From: Paracoccus onubensis
GTDB lineage: Bacteria; Pseudomonadota; Alphaproteobacteria; Rhodobacterales; Rhodobacteraceae
Assembly (NCBI RefSeq): GCF_003591515.1
Contig: NZ_QZCG01000009.1
Coordinates: 186,001-250,000 of the forward strand
DNA: 64,000 bases
Direction of reading: 5' to 3'
The position numbers and the translations under genes were made by a program. The first letter of the stretch is position 1. Every line of letters begins with the position of its first letter. Shown one piece after another: positions 8,604 through 18,476 of the stretch. The notes under the pieces were generated by a model. It searched no databases, was not told where the DNA came from, and saw nothing but the letters and a program-made list of their open reading frames with translations.

Positions 8604-11600
8604 TCAGGCCGCCGTCGTTTCGGAATTCGCGGCACGTCTTCTGGTCCGGCTGAACAATCCAAGGACGAACACGAAGAAAACGGGCACGAAGAACACCCCA
8701 AGAATGGTCGCCGCGACCATGCCGCCAATGACACCCGTGCCGATCGCGTTCTGGCTGGCCGCCGAAGCGCCTGTGGCGATGGCCAGAGGAACCACGCCAA
8801 GCGTGAAGGCCATCGACGTCATCAGGATCGGACGGAAACGCAGCTTCGCGGCCTCGACCGCCGCCTCGATCAGGGTCATGCCCTGCTCGCGCAGATCCTT
8901 GGCGAATTCCACGATCAGGATGGCGTTTTTGGCCGAAAGCCCGATGATCGCGATAAGGCCGACCTTGAAATAGACATCGTTCGGCATGTCACGCAGCATC
9001 ACCGCCGCGATGCAGCCGATCACCCCAAGCGGCACCACCAGCATCACGGACAACGGAATCGCCCAGCTTTCATAAAGGCCCGACAGCAGCAGGAAAACGA
9101 ACAGGATCGACATCGCGAAAAGAATGGTCGAGGTATTGCCCGAACTGATCTCTTCCAGCGTCTGGCCCGTCCATTCATAGGCGAAGCCCTGCGGCAACTG
9201 GGCGGCCAACCGCTCCATCTCGGCGACGGCGGCACCCGAGGAATAGCCCTCTGCCGCATTACCGGCGATGCGAACGGCCGGATATCCGTTATAGCCGACC
9301 ACCTGGCTTGGCCCCTGATCCCAGTCCAGCGTCGCAAAGGAGGAAAATGGCACCATACCGCCATTCGAATTCCGCACCGTCAGGTCAAGAATGCTTTCAG
9401 CCTGCATCCGGCTTTCTTCCTGTGCCTGCACGATCACACGCTGCATCTTTCCCTGATTCGGGAAATCATTCACATAGCTGGAGCCGAGATTGGCCGAAAT
9501 CGTCTGGTTGATATCGCCAAAGGCCACGCCGAAAGTCTGGGCCTTGTCGCGGTCGATATTGATCGCGACCTGCGCCGCGGCAGGCATCCCCTCGACCCGC
9601 AGACCGGTGACGATACCACCCGCCTGCGCTTCGTCCATAAGCTGCTGGGCGGCGGCGTTAAGTGCCTCCTGCCCGGCCCCGCCCCGGTCCTGAAGACGGA
9701 AGGTAAAGCCGCCCGAGGTGCCGAAACCCGGAATCGCCGGTGGCGAAAGCGAATAGATCTGCGCGTCCTTGGTCTGGAACAGCGCCATATTGGCAGCATC
9801 CGCGATCTCGCTGGCGGATTGGTTACGCTCGGCCCAATCGGTAAAGGTGATGAAGGCCAGACCGGCATTCGGTCCCTGCCCCGAGAACGAGAAACCGCGA
9901 ATCCCCACGACATTCTCAACCGCCGGGTTCTCACCGTAATATTCCTCGATCGTGCGGATCGCAGCATCGGTTCGCTGCGAACTGGCGGTTGGCGGTGTCT
10001 GGATATCCGCGATGACGAAGCCCTGATCTTCATTCGGCAGGAATGCCGTGGGCAGCGAGGTGAAGCCCAGACCGGTCAACGCCACGACGCCCAGATAGAT
10101 CAGCATCACCAGCCCGGTGCGCCGCGTCAGGACCGATACGCCACGCCCGTAACGCTGGGTCGCGGCATCGAATTTGCGATTGAACCAGCCGAAGAAACCC
10201 TTTTTCTCGTGATGCCCTTTGATCGGCTTGAGAAATGTCGCGCATAAGGCGGGTGTCAGCGTCAATGCGAGGAAGGCCGAGAACAGAATCGAGACCACCA
10301 TCGTCAGGGCAAACTGGCGATAGATGATCCCGGTGGAACCCGGGAAGAATGCCATCGGGATGAAGACCGCCGCCAGAACTAGCGTAATGCCGATGATTGC
10401 GCCCGAAATCTCGCCCATCGCCTTTTGCGTGGCCTCTTTGGGCGGAAGACCTTCGCGCGCCATGATACGTTCGACATTTTCGATCACGACAATGGCGTCA
10501 TCCACAAGGATACCGATCGCCAGAACCATGGCGAACATGGTCAGCACATTGATCGAAAAACCGGCAACCAGCATCACCCCGAGCGTACCCGCCAGTGCGA
10601 TCGGCACCACGATGGTCGGGATCACCGTGTAACGGAAGTTTTGCAGGAACAGGAACATCACGACGAAAACGAGAGCCACGGCCTCGACCAGCGTATGGAT
10701 GACTTTCTCGATGGATTTCTCGACAAAGGGCGCCGTATCGTAAGGGACCGCATATTCGATCCCCTCGGGGAAGAACTGCGACAGCTCTTCCATCGCGGTT
10801 TGCACAGAATGCGAGGTGGCCAATGCGTTACCTGTGCTGGAAAGCTGAATGCCGATCGCCGCCGTGGGCTGACCGTTCAGTCGTGACGCGAAATTATAGG
10901 TATCCGCGCCGATCTCGATCCGCGCGACATCGCGCAGCCGTACCGTCGAGCCGTCGGTATTGGCGCGCAGCACGATATTTCCGAATTCCTCGGCCTCGGT
11001 CAGCTGTCCCTTGACCAGAACAGTCGCGGTCAGTTCCTGATTGACGGGGTTTGGATCAGCGCCGATCTGCCCAGCGGCGACCTGGGCGTTTTGCGCCCGG
11101 ATCGCTGCCTGCACATCGGCAGGCGACATGTTCAGACCGGTCAGCTTGTCGGGATCAAGCCAGATCCGCATCGCCTCTTGCGACGCAAAGACCTGCGCAC
11201 GGCCCACACCGTCGATCCGGCGAATCTCGCCCACGACATTGCGGTTGATATAATCGCCAAGCGCGACCGCATCCATCGTTCCATCGATCGAGGTCAGCGA
11301 CACCATCATCAGAAACCCGGCCCCGGCCTCTTCAACGGTAACACCCTGATCCACGACCGTTTGCGGCAGGACAGGCTCCACCCTGCTTACCGCATTCTGG
11401 ATATCGACCTGCGCGGTCCCGACATCGGTTCCCGGCGCAAAAGTCGCAGTGATCGAAATCGCGCCGGAGACATCCGATGTCGATTCGAAATACTGGATGC
11501 CCTGAATGCCGTTAAGTTCCTCTTCGATGGGCTGGGCAACGGATTGATACATCTCGGTCGGTGTCGCGCCAGTATAGACCGTGGATATCTGGATCTGCGG

Positions 11601-11720
11601 CGGCGCCACTTGCGGATATTGCGCGATCGGCATCTGCGGAAGCGCGATCAACCCGGCGATAACGATGAAGATTGCGATCACCCAGGCGAGAACCGGGCGA
11701 AGGATAAAGAACTGTGCCAT
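8604..11720 (-). CDS. RND multidrug efflux pump, HAE1 family (AcrB/MexB-like)
   Basis: A 1038-residue inner-membrane proton antiporter, full length for the family. It begins MAQFFILRPVLAWVIAIFIV (TM1) and has two large periplasmic loops and twelve expected membrane spans. The proton-relay aspartate pair is in IGILVDDAIVVIENVERI near residues 406-407. Further HAE1 signatures are SPADVQAAIRAQNAQVAAGQIG and, near the end, IIGLSAKNAILIVEFAKDL. It works with the adaptor (7 bases upstream) and the channel downstream. Substrates are not predictable, but HAE1 pumps usually export amphipathic drugs, dyes and solvents. Confidence 0.96.
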   Translation of the reverse strand: MAQFFILRPVLAWVIAIFIVIAGLIALPQMPIAQYPQVAPPQIQISTVYTGATPTEMYQSVAQPIEEELNGIQGIQYFESTSDVSGAISITATFAPGTDVGTAQVDIQNAVSRVEPVLPQTVVDQGVTVEEAGAGFLMMVSLTSIDGTMDAVALGDYINRNVVGEIRRIDGVGRAQVFASQEAMRIWLDPDKLTGLNMSPADVQAAIRAQNAQVAAGQIGADPNPVNQELTATVLVKGQLTEAEEFGNIVLRANTDGSTVRLRDVARIEIGADTYNFASRLNGQPTAAIGIQLSSTGNALATSHSVQTAMEELSQFFPEGIEYAVPYDTAPFVEKSIEKVIHTLVEAVALVFVVMFLFLQNFRYTVIPTIVVPIALAGTLGVMLVAGFSINVLTMFAMVLAIGILVDDAIVVIENVERIMAREGLPPKEATQKAMGEISGAIIGITLVLAAVFIPMAFFPGSTGIIYRQFALTMVVSILFSAFLALTLTPALCATFLKPIKGHHEKKGFFGWFNRKFDAATQRYGRGVSVLTRRTGLVMLIYLGVVALTGLGFTSLPTAFLPNEDQGFVIADIQTPPTASSQRTDAAIRTIEEYYGENPAVENVVGIRGFSFSGQGPNAGLAFITFTDWAERNQSASEIADAANMALFQTKDAQIYSLSPPAIPGFGTSGGFTFRLQDRGGAGQEALNAAAQQLMDEAQAGGIVTGLRVEGMPAAAQVAINIDRDKAQTFGVAFGDINQTISANLGSSYVNDFPNQGKMQRVIVQAQEESRMQAESILDLTVRNSNGGMVPFSSFATLDWDQGPSQVVGYNGYPAVRIAGNAAEGYSSGAAVAEMERLAAQLPQGFAYEWTGQTLEEISSGNTSTILFAMSILFVFLLLSGLYESWAIPLSVMLVVPLGVIGCIAAVMLRDMPNDVYFKVGLIAIIGLSAKNAILIVEFAKDLREQGMTLIEAAVEAAKLRFRPILMTSMAFTLGVVPLAIATGASAASQNAIGTGVIGGMVAATILGVFFVPVFFVFVLGLFSRTRRRAANSETTAA

Positions 11721-11726
11721 CCGGTA

Positions 11727-12947
11727 TTATTCCCTGGTCGGAGCCGAAGAGGCGGTGGCACGATCCGCGACCTCGATCGCAGGTTGTGCGCCCGGGGCGG
11801 CATCATCCGCCTTGGCGGATTGGGCAAGTTCCACCGGCTCGGGAACGACCTTGGCGTCGGGGTAAAGCTTCTGCGCGCCTTCCACCACGACCTTGTCACC
11901 CGCAGCCAATCCGTTCTCGACCAGCCAGCGATTGTCGAGGGTCTGGCCAAGCCGGACATCACGGCGTTCGACGGTATCGGCATCCTTCAGCACATAGACA
12001 TAGGATTGCCCCGACTGGTCACGCTGCACGGCCATCTGCGGCACGGCCAAAGCGTTTTCGCGCACGGCCTGTTCGATCCGGGCACGGACATAAAGCCCCG
12101 GCAACAGATCCCCGTCCGGGTTGGGAAATTCCGCCCGCAATGTGATCTGCCCTGTTGTGCTGTCAACATTCGCCTCGGAAAACAGCAACTTGCCCGGATG
12201 AGCGTATTCCGTGCCATCATCGAAGATCAACTGAACCTGCGCCTCTTCCGATGTCTCCATCATCAGGGTCCCCGCATCGCGCGCGCGGCGCAGCGCGAAC
12301 AGATCCGCGGATGATTGCGTCACATCCACATAAACGGGATCAAGCTGTTGAATCGTCGCCATGACGTCGGTTTCCGCATTCACCAGCGCGCCTTCTGTCA
12401 CAAGGGCGCGGCCGACCACGCCATCGATCGGCGCAGTGACATCGGTATAGCCGAAATTCAGCTCCGCCTCCTGCAGCGAGGCCCGGGCGATTGCCACATC
12501 CGCCTCGGCCTGCGCCAGAACCGTCGTGGCATTGTCCAGTTCGACCCCGGCAGTCACACGGCGTTCGCGCAATTGCTCGGTACGGCGAAGCTGATCCTCG
12601 GCGTTCTTGCGGCTGGCTTCCGCGCGGGCCAATGTCGCCTCGGCGCTGGCAACGCGAACGGCGTAGGGCGCCGGGTCGATCTTATAGAGGACGTCACCCG
12701 CCTTCACGGTGCTGCCCTGTTCGAAAACCCGGCTGACGACGATGCCGCCGATACGCGGGCGCACCTCGGCCGTGCGCGTCGCGGCGACCCTGCCGGGCAA
12801 TTCATTGATGACGGGCAACGGCTCGGGCTGAAGCGTCAGGACGCTGACCTCGGGCGGAGGCAGTTGCTGTGAGAGGACGGGGCCGGCAAGCAATACGAAG
12901 CCGGCCATCAGGCAGGCAAGCCTGCCAGGCGTTCGGGAATAATGCAA
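11727..12947 (-). CDS. RND efflux periplasmic adaptor (AcrA/MexA-like)
   Basis: A 406-residue membrane-fusion protein. A signal peptide covers residues 1 to about 26 (LMAGFVLLAGPVLSQQ). The barrel-sandwich lipoyl halves are VRPRIGGIVVSRVFEQGSTVKAGDVLY and NFGYTDVTAPIDGVVGRALV, flanking a coiled-coil hairpin (EATLARAEASRKNAEDQLRRTEQL). A beta-barrel and a membrane-proximal domain follow. The tail after residue 370 is Ala/Pro-rich. It is separated by 6 bases from the pump gene, so translation is probably coupled. Confidence 0.94.
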   Translation of the reverse strand: MHYSRTPGRLACLMAGFVLLAGPVLSQQLPPPEVSVLTLQPEPLPVINELPGRVAATRTAEVRPRIGGIVVSRVFEQGSTVKAGDVLYKIDPAPYAVRVASAEATLARAEASRKNAEDQLRRTEQLRERRVTAGVELDNATTVLAQAEADVAIARASLQEAELNFGYTDVTAPIDGVVGRALVTEGALVNAETDVMATIQQLDPVYVDVTQSSADLFALRRARDAGTLMMETSEEAQVQLIFDDGTEYAHPGKLLFSEANVDSTTGQITLRAEFPNPDGDLLPGLYVRARIEQAVRENALAVPQMAVQRDQSGQSYVYVLKDADTVERRDVRLGQTLDNRWLVENGLAAGDKVVVEGAQKLYPDAKVVPEPVELAQSAKADDAAPGAQPAIEVADRATASSAPTRE

Positions 12948-13006
12948 TGGTCTTACTTTCAGATCGGTCTTCGGGGAGGAAGATGATTAGGTGGAGGAGG
13001 AAAAGA

Positions 13007-13576
13007 CTATTTGTCGGCTGGCGCACCTTTGTCGCTGTCCGCGATGGCCATCAGGTCATCGAGGATCTCATTTCGGGTCACGTCATCGAAACGATGGAAA
13101 CCGAAATATTCCATGAAAGCCATGCCATGCAGTGTCAGAAGCGCCCGTAGCATCTTGCGCGGCTCGGCCGCGCCGGCCGCGACGCGCTCTGCATCGCCGC
13201 GAAGTTCCTGGCGCATGATTTCATGGCATTCGGCACTCTCGCCCATGCCCGCACTTATCAGAAGCGCCATGGCAATATCTTCGTCAGTCGGCGCTGTGCG
13301 GAATTCATCGATCATTGCGCGCAGGCAAGCATTGGGCTTACCCTCATGCCGGGCATAAGCCTCTTCGAATTTGTCGCGATGCTGGTCAAGCTGATAGCGC
13401 GTGAATGCGACCATAAGCCCGGCCTTGCTTTCGCAATCATAGACGACACTGGACTTGCTGATGCCAGCCTCTTTTGCAACGGCGTCAATGCTGAGACCGC
13501 TTACGCCATGACGACGCGCAACACATTCGACGGCCTGCATCAGGCATTCACGATCAATACTACGCTTGCGGCCCAT
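13007..13576 (-). CDS. TetR-family repressor of the efflux operon
   Basis: A 189-residue TetR regulator starting MGRKRSIDRECLMQAVE at 13576. The HTH is in GLSIDAVAKEAGISKSSVVYDCESKAGLMVAF (residues about 27-58). The C-terminal ligand domain is poorly conserved. Unlike many acrR genes it is co-directional with, not divergent from, the pump genes, 59 bases upstream of the adaptor. It could be the first gene of an autoregulated operon. A short palindrome ACGATCGT lies just upstream at 13595-13602, within TTACGAACGATCGTGTT on the coding strand, and is a possible operator. Confidence 0.85.
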   Translation of the reverse strand: MGRKRSIDRECLMQAVECVARRHGVSGLSIDAVAKEAGISKSSVVYDCESKAGLMVAFTRYQLDQHRDKFEEAYARHEGKPNACLRAMIDEFRTAPTDEDIAMALLISAGMGESAECHEIMRQELRGDAERVAAGAAEPRKMLRALLTLHGMAFMEYFGFHRFDDVTRNEILDDLMAIADSDKGAPADK

Positions 13577-13710
13577 GGTCTTTCCTTTTTCAACACGATC
13601 GTTCGTAAATAAATAGTTGCCACACGTCAAGCCCGCCGGTAGTCCTTTTGCTGGGCAAATTAAAAATTTGCTTCTTCTTCCGGAGCATTCCCTGACCTGC
13701 CCCGGGATTT

Positions 13711-13875
13711 TCATTCAGCGGCAAGTGGAGCCCGGTCAATCATCCAACCAGAGACTTCCAGAGGCCGATCTGACCGGAGGCCGGTGAGATTGCGGCGAAA
13801 CACTACATGGCCGGGCTTTTCGATCAACTCATGGACGCAGATCGAGCGCCCGAACCAAGGATGCCATGGGTATCC
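13711..13875 (-). pseudogene. Possible fragment of a transposon-associated small protein
   Basis: A short reading frame contains GYPWHPWFGR and, 30 residues on, SDRPLEVSGWMIDRAP before a stop. The layout (Y-x-x-HPxFG, a beta-rich stretch, then LEVxxWMxD) resembles the small accessory proteins found next to serine-recombinase elements, and loosely parallels the protein at 42946-43347 (FYPRYGE...AQLPIWMTED). No start codon with a ribosome-binding site is evident. This is a weak call based on pattern only. Confidence 0.25.
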
Positions 13876-14042
13876 CTGAAAGAACCCAAAAATATTGTCG
13901 ATAACACCTATTGTTAACAGTGCTGCTAACAAGTGACGCAGGGGAATGGCAGAGAATGTGATACATAGGGATGAAATTGATCCGCCAGATCGGTAAAACC
14001 AGCAGATGCATTGTGAATCACAACAGGGAAAAGGGAAATACG

Positions 14043-15635
14043 ATGAAAAAACTGCTCATATTCGCATCGGCGCTCGCCATGTCGGCCGCCGTGGCAGAAG
14101 CAAAGACCTTTGTTTATTGCGCGGAAGCCTCGCCCGAGGGGTTTGACCCCGCGCCTTATACCGCAGGCGGCACCTTCGATGCGAGCGCCCATCCGGTCTA
14201 TAACCGCCTGACGGAATTCGTGAAGGGCACGACCGAGGTTGAGCCGTCACTGGCGGAAAGCTGGGATATATCAGAGGATGGTAAGGAATATACCTTTCAT
14301 CTGCGTCAGGGCGTGAAATGGCATTCCAATGACAGCTTCACCCCGACGCGTGATTTCAACGCCGATGACGTGATCTTCTCGTTCGAGCGTCAGGCCAATG
14401 CCGATCACCCATGGCACCAGTATATTCCGGGGCTCACCTACGAATATTATTCATCGATGAGCATGTCCGAACTGATCGAGAAGATCGAGAAAGTGGACGA
14501 TTACACGGTGAAATTCACGCTTACCGAGCCGGCAGCACCGTTCCTGGCAAATATCGCCATGCCCTTCGTCTCGATCGTATCCAAGGAATATGCCGATTCG
14601 CTGGAGGAATCCGGCAATATGGCCGCGCTGAACAACGCGCCAATCGGAACCGGCCCGTTCCAGTTCGTCAACTATCAGCAAGACGCGGTGATCCGCTACA
14701 AGAAGAATCCCGACTATTGGGGCACCGCTCCACTGGTGGATGATCTGGTTTTCGCCATCACTCCCGACGCGGCGGTGCGTTTACAGAAACTGAAGGCAGG
14801 CGAGTGCCATCTGATGTCTTATCCCGCCCCCGCGGATCTGGAGGCGATCAAGGCCGATCCAAACCTTCAACTGGGTGAACAGGCTGGGCTGAATGTCGGC
14901 TATCTGGCCTATAACACGACGGTCGAGCCGTTCGACAATCCCAAGGTTCGCAAGGCTCTGAATATGGCGATCAACAAGGAAGCCATCATCGGAGCGGTGT
15001 TTCAGGGCGCGGCCGAACCTGCCAAGAACCCGCTGCCACCCACCATGTGGTCCTATAATGACGCGATCGAGGATGATCCTTATGATCCCGAGGCCGCGAA
15101 GAAAATGCTGGAAGACGAGGGTGTCACCGATCTGAAGATGCAGATCTGGGCGATGCCGGTTCAGCGACCTTATATGCCCAATGCCCGCCGCACGGCGGAA
15201 CTGATGCAGGAAGATCTGTCCAAGGTCGGTGTGGATGTTGAAATCGTGTCCTATGAATGGGGCGAATATCTGTCCAAATCGATGGAAGCCGGCCGGGAGG
15301 GTGCGGTTATTCTGGGTTGGACCGGGGACAATGGCGACCCTGACAACTTCCTGTCGGTGCTACTGTCCTGCGCATCGGCCGATGAAGGCGGCGCAAACCG
15401 CGCATTCTGGTGCAATGAGGAATTCTCGGGCTTGCTGAGCGAGGCCACCCGGACCACCGATCAGGAAGAGCGGACCAAACTCTATGAAGAGGCACAGGTG
15501 ATCTTCAAGGAGGAAGCCCCGTGGTTCACCATTGCCCACTCGACCACTTATGTGCCGATGGCGAAAGGTGTCACTGGTTTCGTCATCAGCCCGCTGGGTG
15601 ATTACGTCTTCGACACCGTCGATATCGCCGAGTAA
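14043..15635 (+). CDS. Dipeptide/oligopeptide ABC transporter substrate-binding protein
   Basis: A 530-residue periplasmic binding protein of the SBP_bac_5 (DppA/OppA) family. It begins [20 protein letters not shown], a clear Sec signal cleaved around residue 20, then [23 protein letters not shown]. Family signatures are [41 protein letters not shown] and [17 protein letters not shown]. The close DppA-like start [14 protein letters not shown] suggests dipeptides as substrate. It is the first gene of a five-gene importer. The ATG at 14043 follows AGGGAAATACG. Confidence 0.94.
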   Translation: MKKLLIFASALAMSAAVAEAKTFVYCAEASPEGFDPAPYTAGGTFDASAHPVYNRLTEFVKGTTEVEPSLAESWDISEDGKEYTFHLRQGVKWHSNDSFTPTRDFNADDVIFSFERQANADHPWHQYIPGLTYEYYSSMSMSELIEKIEKVDDYTVKFTLTEPAAPFLANIAMPFVSIVSKEYADSLEESGNMAALNNAPIGTGPFQFVNYQQDAVIRYKKNPDYWGTAPLVDDLVFAITPDAAVRLQKLKAGECHLMSYPAPADLEAIKADPNLQLGEQAGLNVGYLAYNTTVEPFDNPKVRKALNMAINKEAIIGAVFQGAAEPAKNPLPPTMWSYNDAIEDDPYDPEAAKKMLEDEGVTDLKMQIWAMPVQRPYMPNARRTAELMQEDLSKVGVDVEIVSYEWGEYLSKSMEAGREGAVILGWTGDNGDPDNFLSVLLSCASADEGGANRAFWCNEEFSGLLSEATRTTDQEERTKLYEEAQVIFKEEAPWFTIAHSTTYVPMAKGVTGFVISPLGDYVFDTVDIAE

Positions 15636-15662
15636 TCGGGCGGAAACTCCTCAACCGAAACC

Positions 15663-15694
15663 GAACGCGCGGGGTCGTCTTTCCCCGCGCGTTC
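15663..15694 (+). other. Strong intercistronic hairpin after the binding-protein gene
   Basis: A perfect twelve-base-pair stem, GAACGCGCGGGG (15663-15674) with CCCCGCGCGTTC (15683-15694), and an eight-base loop. No T run follows, so it is not a standard terminator. Hairpins in this position in ABC operons protect the upstream message and cause excess binding protein over the permeases; that role is inferred here. Confidence 0.8.
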
Positions 15695-15710
15695 TGCAAG
15701 GAAAAGGCGC

Positions 15711-16718
15711 ATGGTTCGTTTCATTTTAACCAAGCTTCTCTATCTGATCCCGACCTTTCTGGGGATCACCATCATCGCTTTCGGGCTGGTGCGTATCCTG
15801 CCCGGGGACCCGGTGCTGCTGATGGCGGGCGAGCGCGGGGTATCCCCCGAACGGCATGCCCAGCTGACGGCCATGCTGGGATATGACAAACCGCTGATTA
15901 TGCAGTATTTAAACTTCCTGGGGCGGCTATTTCAAGGCGATCTCGGTAATTCGCTTTCCACTAACAAGCCCGTCCTGAATGAATTTCTGACGTTGTTTCC
16001 GGCGACGGTGGAGCTTGGCCTCTGCGCAATCTTTCTCGCCGTCATCATCGGGGTTCCCGTCGGCGTTCTTGCTGCCATCAAGCGCGGAAGCTGGTTCGAC
16101 CAGATCTCGATGACCTCGGCGCTGGTCGGATTTTCGATGCCGATTTTCTGGTGGGGCCTGCTGCTGATCATCTTCTTCTCGGGCTATTTGGGCTGGACCC
16201 CGGTTTCCGGCAGGATCAGCTATCTGTATTACTTTCCCAATGTGACGGGTTTCATGCTGATTGACAGCCTGCTGTCAGGTCAGGAAGGGGCCTTCAAATC
16301 TGCCGTGCTTCATCTGATTCTGCCCGCGATCGTGCTGTCGACCATCCCGCTGGCGGTGATCGCGCGCCAGACCCGGTCCGCGATGCTGGAAGTGATGGGC
16401 GAGGATTATGTCCGCACCGCACGGGCCAAGGGCATGCCGGGGCGCCGGGTGATCGGTGTCCATGCGCTGCGCAATGCGATGATCCCGGTCATCACGACCA
16501 TCGGTTTGCAGATTGGCGTTCTGATGGCCGGCGCGATCCTGACCGAGACGATCTTCTCATGGCCGGGCATCGGCAAATGGATGGTCGATGCGATTTCAAG
16601 CCGCGACTATCCGGTCGTGCAATCGGGCCTGCTGCTGATCGCCATATTGGTGATGGTCGTCAATCTGCTGGTCGATCTGACCTATGGCCTCATCAATCCG
16701 AGGATACGCGTCAAATGA
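15711..16718 (+). CDS. dppB: Dipeptide ABC transporter permease (DppB-like)
   Basis: A 335-residue inner-membrane permease with an N-terminal span (LYLIPTFLGITIIAFGLVRIL) and the GDP region ILPGDPVLLMAGERG, typical of DppB/OppB. Six spans are expected. The EAA loop that contacts the ATPase is near residues 225-250 (DYVRTARAKGMPGRRVIGVHALRNAMIPVI). It overlaps the next permease gene by four bases (ATGA), so the two are translationally coupled and probably form a heterodimer. Confidence 0.94.
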   Translation: MVRFILTKLLYLIPTFLGITIIAFGLVRILPGDPVLLMAGERGVSPERHAQLTAMLGYDKPLIMQYLNFLGRLFQGDLGNSLSTNKPVLNEFLTLFPATVELGLCAIFLAVIIGVPVGVLAAIKRGSWFDQISMTSALVGFSMPIFWWGLLLIIFFSGYLGWTPVSGRISYLYYFPNVTGFMLIDSLLSGQEGAFKSAVLHLILPAIVLSTIPLAVIARQTRSAMLEVMGEDYVRTARAKGMPGRRVIGVHALRNAMIPVITTIGLQIGVLMAGAILTETIFSWPGIGKWMVDAISSRDYPVVQSGLLLIAILVMVVNLLVDLTYGLINPRIRVK

Positions 16719-17632
16719 GCGATATTTCTGAAATGAACGCGCCTGTAAAACTCTCGGATGCGGCCATCCGCCGTCGCATGATTGCCGAGTTCTGGTTCTA
16801 TTTTCGCCAGAACCGGGGAGCGGTCGCGGGCCTTGTGGTGTTTATCCTGCTGGTGCTGATCGCGATCTTTGCGCCGCTTCTGGCCCCGCACAGCCCGACA
16901 GCCCAGTATCGCGACCTGCTGCTGGTGCCGCCGATCTGGCAGGAAGGAGGACACGAAGGTTATCTCCTTGGCACCGATGCCGTTGGCAGGGACATCCTGT
17001 CCCGCCTGATCTTTGGGGCGCAATATTCGCTGTTCATCGGCATCGTCGTCGTTTCCGTCGCACTGATCGGCGGAACCATTATCGGCCTGATTGCCGGATT
17101 CTTCGGCGGCTGGATCGATAATTTCATCATGCGCGTGATGGATATCATCCTTGCCTTCCCGTCGCTGTTGCTGGCGCTTGTGCTGGTGGCGGTGCTGGGG
17201 CCGGGGCTGACCAATGCGATGATTGCCATCGCCATTGTCTATCAACCGCATTTCGCCCGCCTGACCCGTGCCGCCGTGATGGCCGAGCAGAAGCGCGAAT
17301 ATGTCACCGCCGCGCGCGTCTCTGGTGCGGGTAATCTGCGGCTGATGTTCAGGACGATCCTGCCGAACTGTCTCGCGCCGCTGATCGTGCAGGCGACGCT
17401 GTCCTTTTCCTCGGCTGTGCTGGATTCCGCGGCTCTTGGCTTTCTGGGTATGGGTGCAAGACCACCCGCTCCCGAATGGGGGACAATGCTGGCCGAAGCG
17501 CGGGAGTTCATTTCAAGCGCGTGGTGGGTGGTGACATTCCCCGGCCTTGCCATCCTGATTTCGGTGCTGGCGATCAACCTGATGGGCGACGGGCTGCGCG
17601 ACGCGCTTGACCCCAAGCTGAAGCGGAGCTGA
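16715..17632 (+). CDS. dppC: Dipeptide ABC transporter permease (DppC-like)
   Basis: A 305-residue permease starting MSDISEMNAPVKLSDAAIRR at the ATG overlapping the dppB stop. The N-terminal OppC domain is FWFYFRQNRGAVAGLVVFILLVLIAIFAPLLAPHSP, then LLGTDAVGRDILSRLIFGAQYSL, a hallmark of DppC/OppC. The EAA loop is REYVTAARVSGAGNLRLMFRTILPNCLAPLIV. It pairs with DppB to form the channel. Four bases separate it from the first ATPase gene. Confidence 0.94.
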   Translation: MSDISEMNAPVKLSDAAIRRRMIAEFWFYFRQNRGAVAGLVVFILLVLIAIFAPLLAPHSPTAQYRDLLLVPPIWQEGGHEGYLLGTDAVGRDILSRLIFGAQYSLFIGIVVVSVALIGGTIIGLIAGFFGGWIDNFIMRVMDIILAFPSLLLALVLVAVLGPGLTNAMIAIAIVYQPHFARLTRAAVMAEQKREYVTAARVSGAGNLRLMFRTILPNCLAPLIVQATLSFSSAVLDSAALGFLGMGARPPAPEWGTMLAEAREFISSAWWVVTFPGLAILISVLAINLMGDGLRDALDPKLKRS

Positions 17633-17636
17633 GGAC

Positions 17637-18476
17637 ATGGCGCAACTGAACATCCGTAACCTTACGGTCAAATTCGCCACGGCGACGGGCAGCTTTACCG
17701 CCGTTGACGGAATCGATCTGCATGTCGATCCGGGTGAGGTTCTGGCCATCGTCGGCGAGTCCGGCTCGGGCAAGTCGGTGTCGATGCTGGCGGTGATGGG
17801 ACTTCTGCCCGATACCGCCACCGTCACCGCCGATGAAATGACCTATGATGGCCGTGATCTGCTGCGCATGTCCCGGTCCCAGCGGCGAAAACTGATCGGG
17901 CGCGAGATCACGATGATCTTTCAGGAACCCATCGCCTCGCTGAACCCTTCGTTCACAGCCGGGTTCCAGATCGAGGAGGTCTTGCGCCTGAATTTGGGCA
18001 TGTCGCGCAAACAGGCCCGCGCACGCGCATTGGAACTGTTCACCGCCGTGGGCATTCCGCAGCCAGAGGAAAAGCTGAAATCCTATCCGCATCAGATGTC
18101 GGGTGGGCAAAGTCAGCGGGTGATGATCGCCATGGCCATCGCCTCGAACCCGCGCCTTCTGATCGCGGATGAACCGACCACGGCGCTTGATGTGACGATC
18201 CAGAAGCAAATCTTGGATCTGCTGATGAAATTGCAGGAGGATTACGGCATGGCCCTGATCCTGATCACGCATGACATGGGCGTGGTCGCCGAAACCGCCG
18301 ATCGCGTCGTGGTGCAGTACAAGGGCAGGAAAATGGAAGAGGCCGATGTGCTGAGCCTGTTTGAATCGCCGAAAAGCGCCTATACCCGCGCACTCCTCTC
18401 GGCCTTGCCGGAACATGCGACGGGGGACCGGTTGCCAACCGTGTCAGAAATGTTTCTGCGGGAGGATGCGGAATGA
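17637..18476 (+). CDS. dppD: Dipeptide ABC transporter ATP-binding protein (DppD-like), short
   Basis: A 279-residue ATPase. Walker A is GESGSGKS near residue 42, the signature is MSGGQSQRV near residue 156, Walker B is [12 protein letters not shown] near residue 177, and the H-loop is ITHDMG. It is about 40 residues shorter than usual DppD: the C-terminal cysteine-rich oligopeptide-ABC extension is curtailed after [12 protein letters not shown]. Whether that costs the iron-sulfur site seen in some DppD proteins is open. It overlaps the dppF start by four bases. Confidence 0.92.
   Translation: MAQLNIRNLTVKFATATGSFTAVDGIDLHVDPGEVLAIVGESGSGKSVSMLAVMGLLPDTATVTADEMTYDGRDLLRMSRSQRRKLIGREITMIFQEPIASLNPSFTAGFQIEEVLRLNLGMSRKQARARALELFTAVGIPQPEEKLKSYPHQMSGGQSQRVMIAMAIASNPRLLIADEPTTALDVTIQKQILDLLMKLQEDYGMALILITHDMGVVAETADRVVVQYKGRKMEEADVLSLFESPKSAYTRALLSALPEHATGDRLPTVSEMFLREDAE

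Noticed and set aside
8601..10247. 548-codon + strand open frame, with others at 11091-12314
   Set aside because: They lie entirely antisense to the RND pump and adaptor genes, are rich in Arg/His and low-complexity residues, and have no motif. They arise from GC-rich codon bias.
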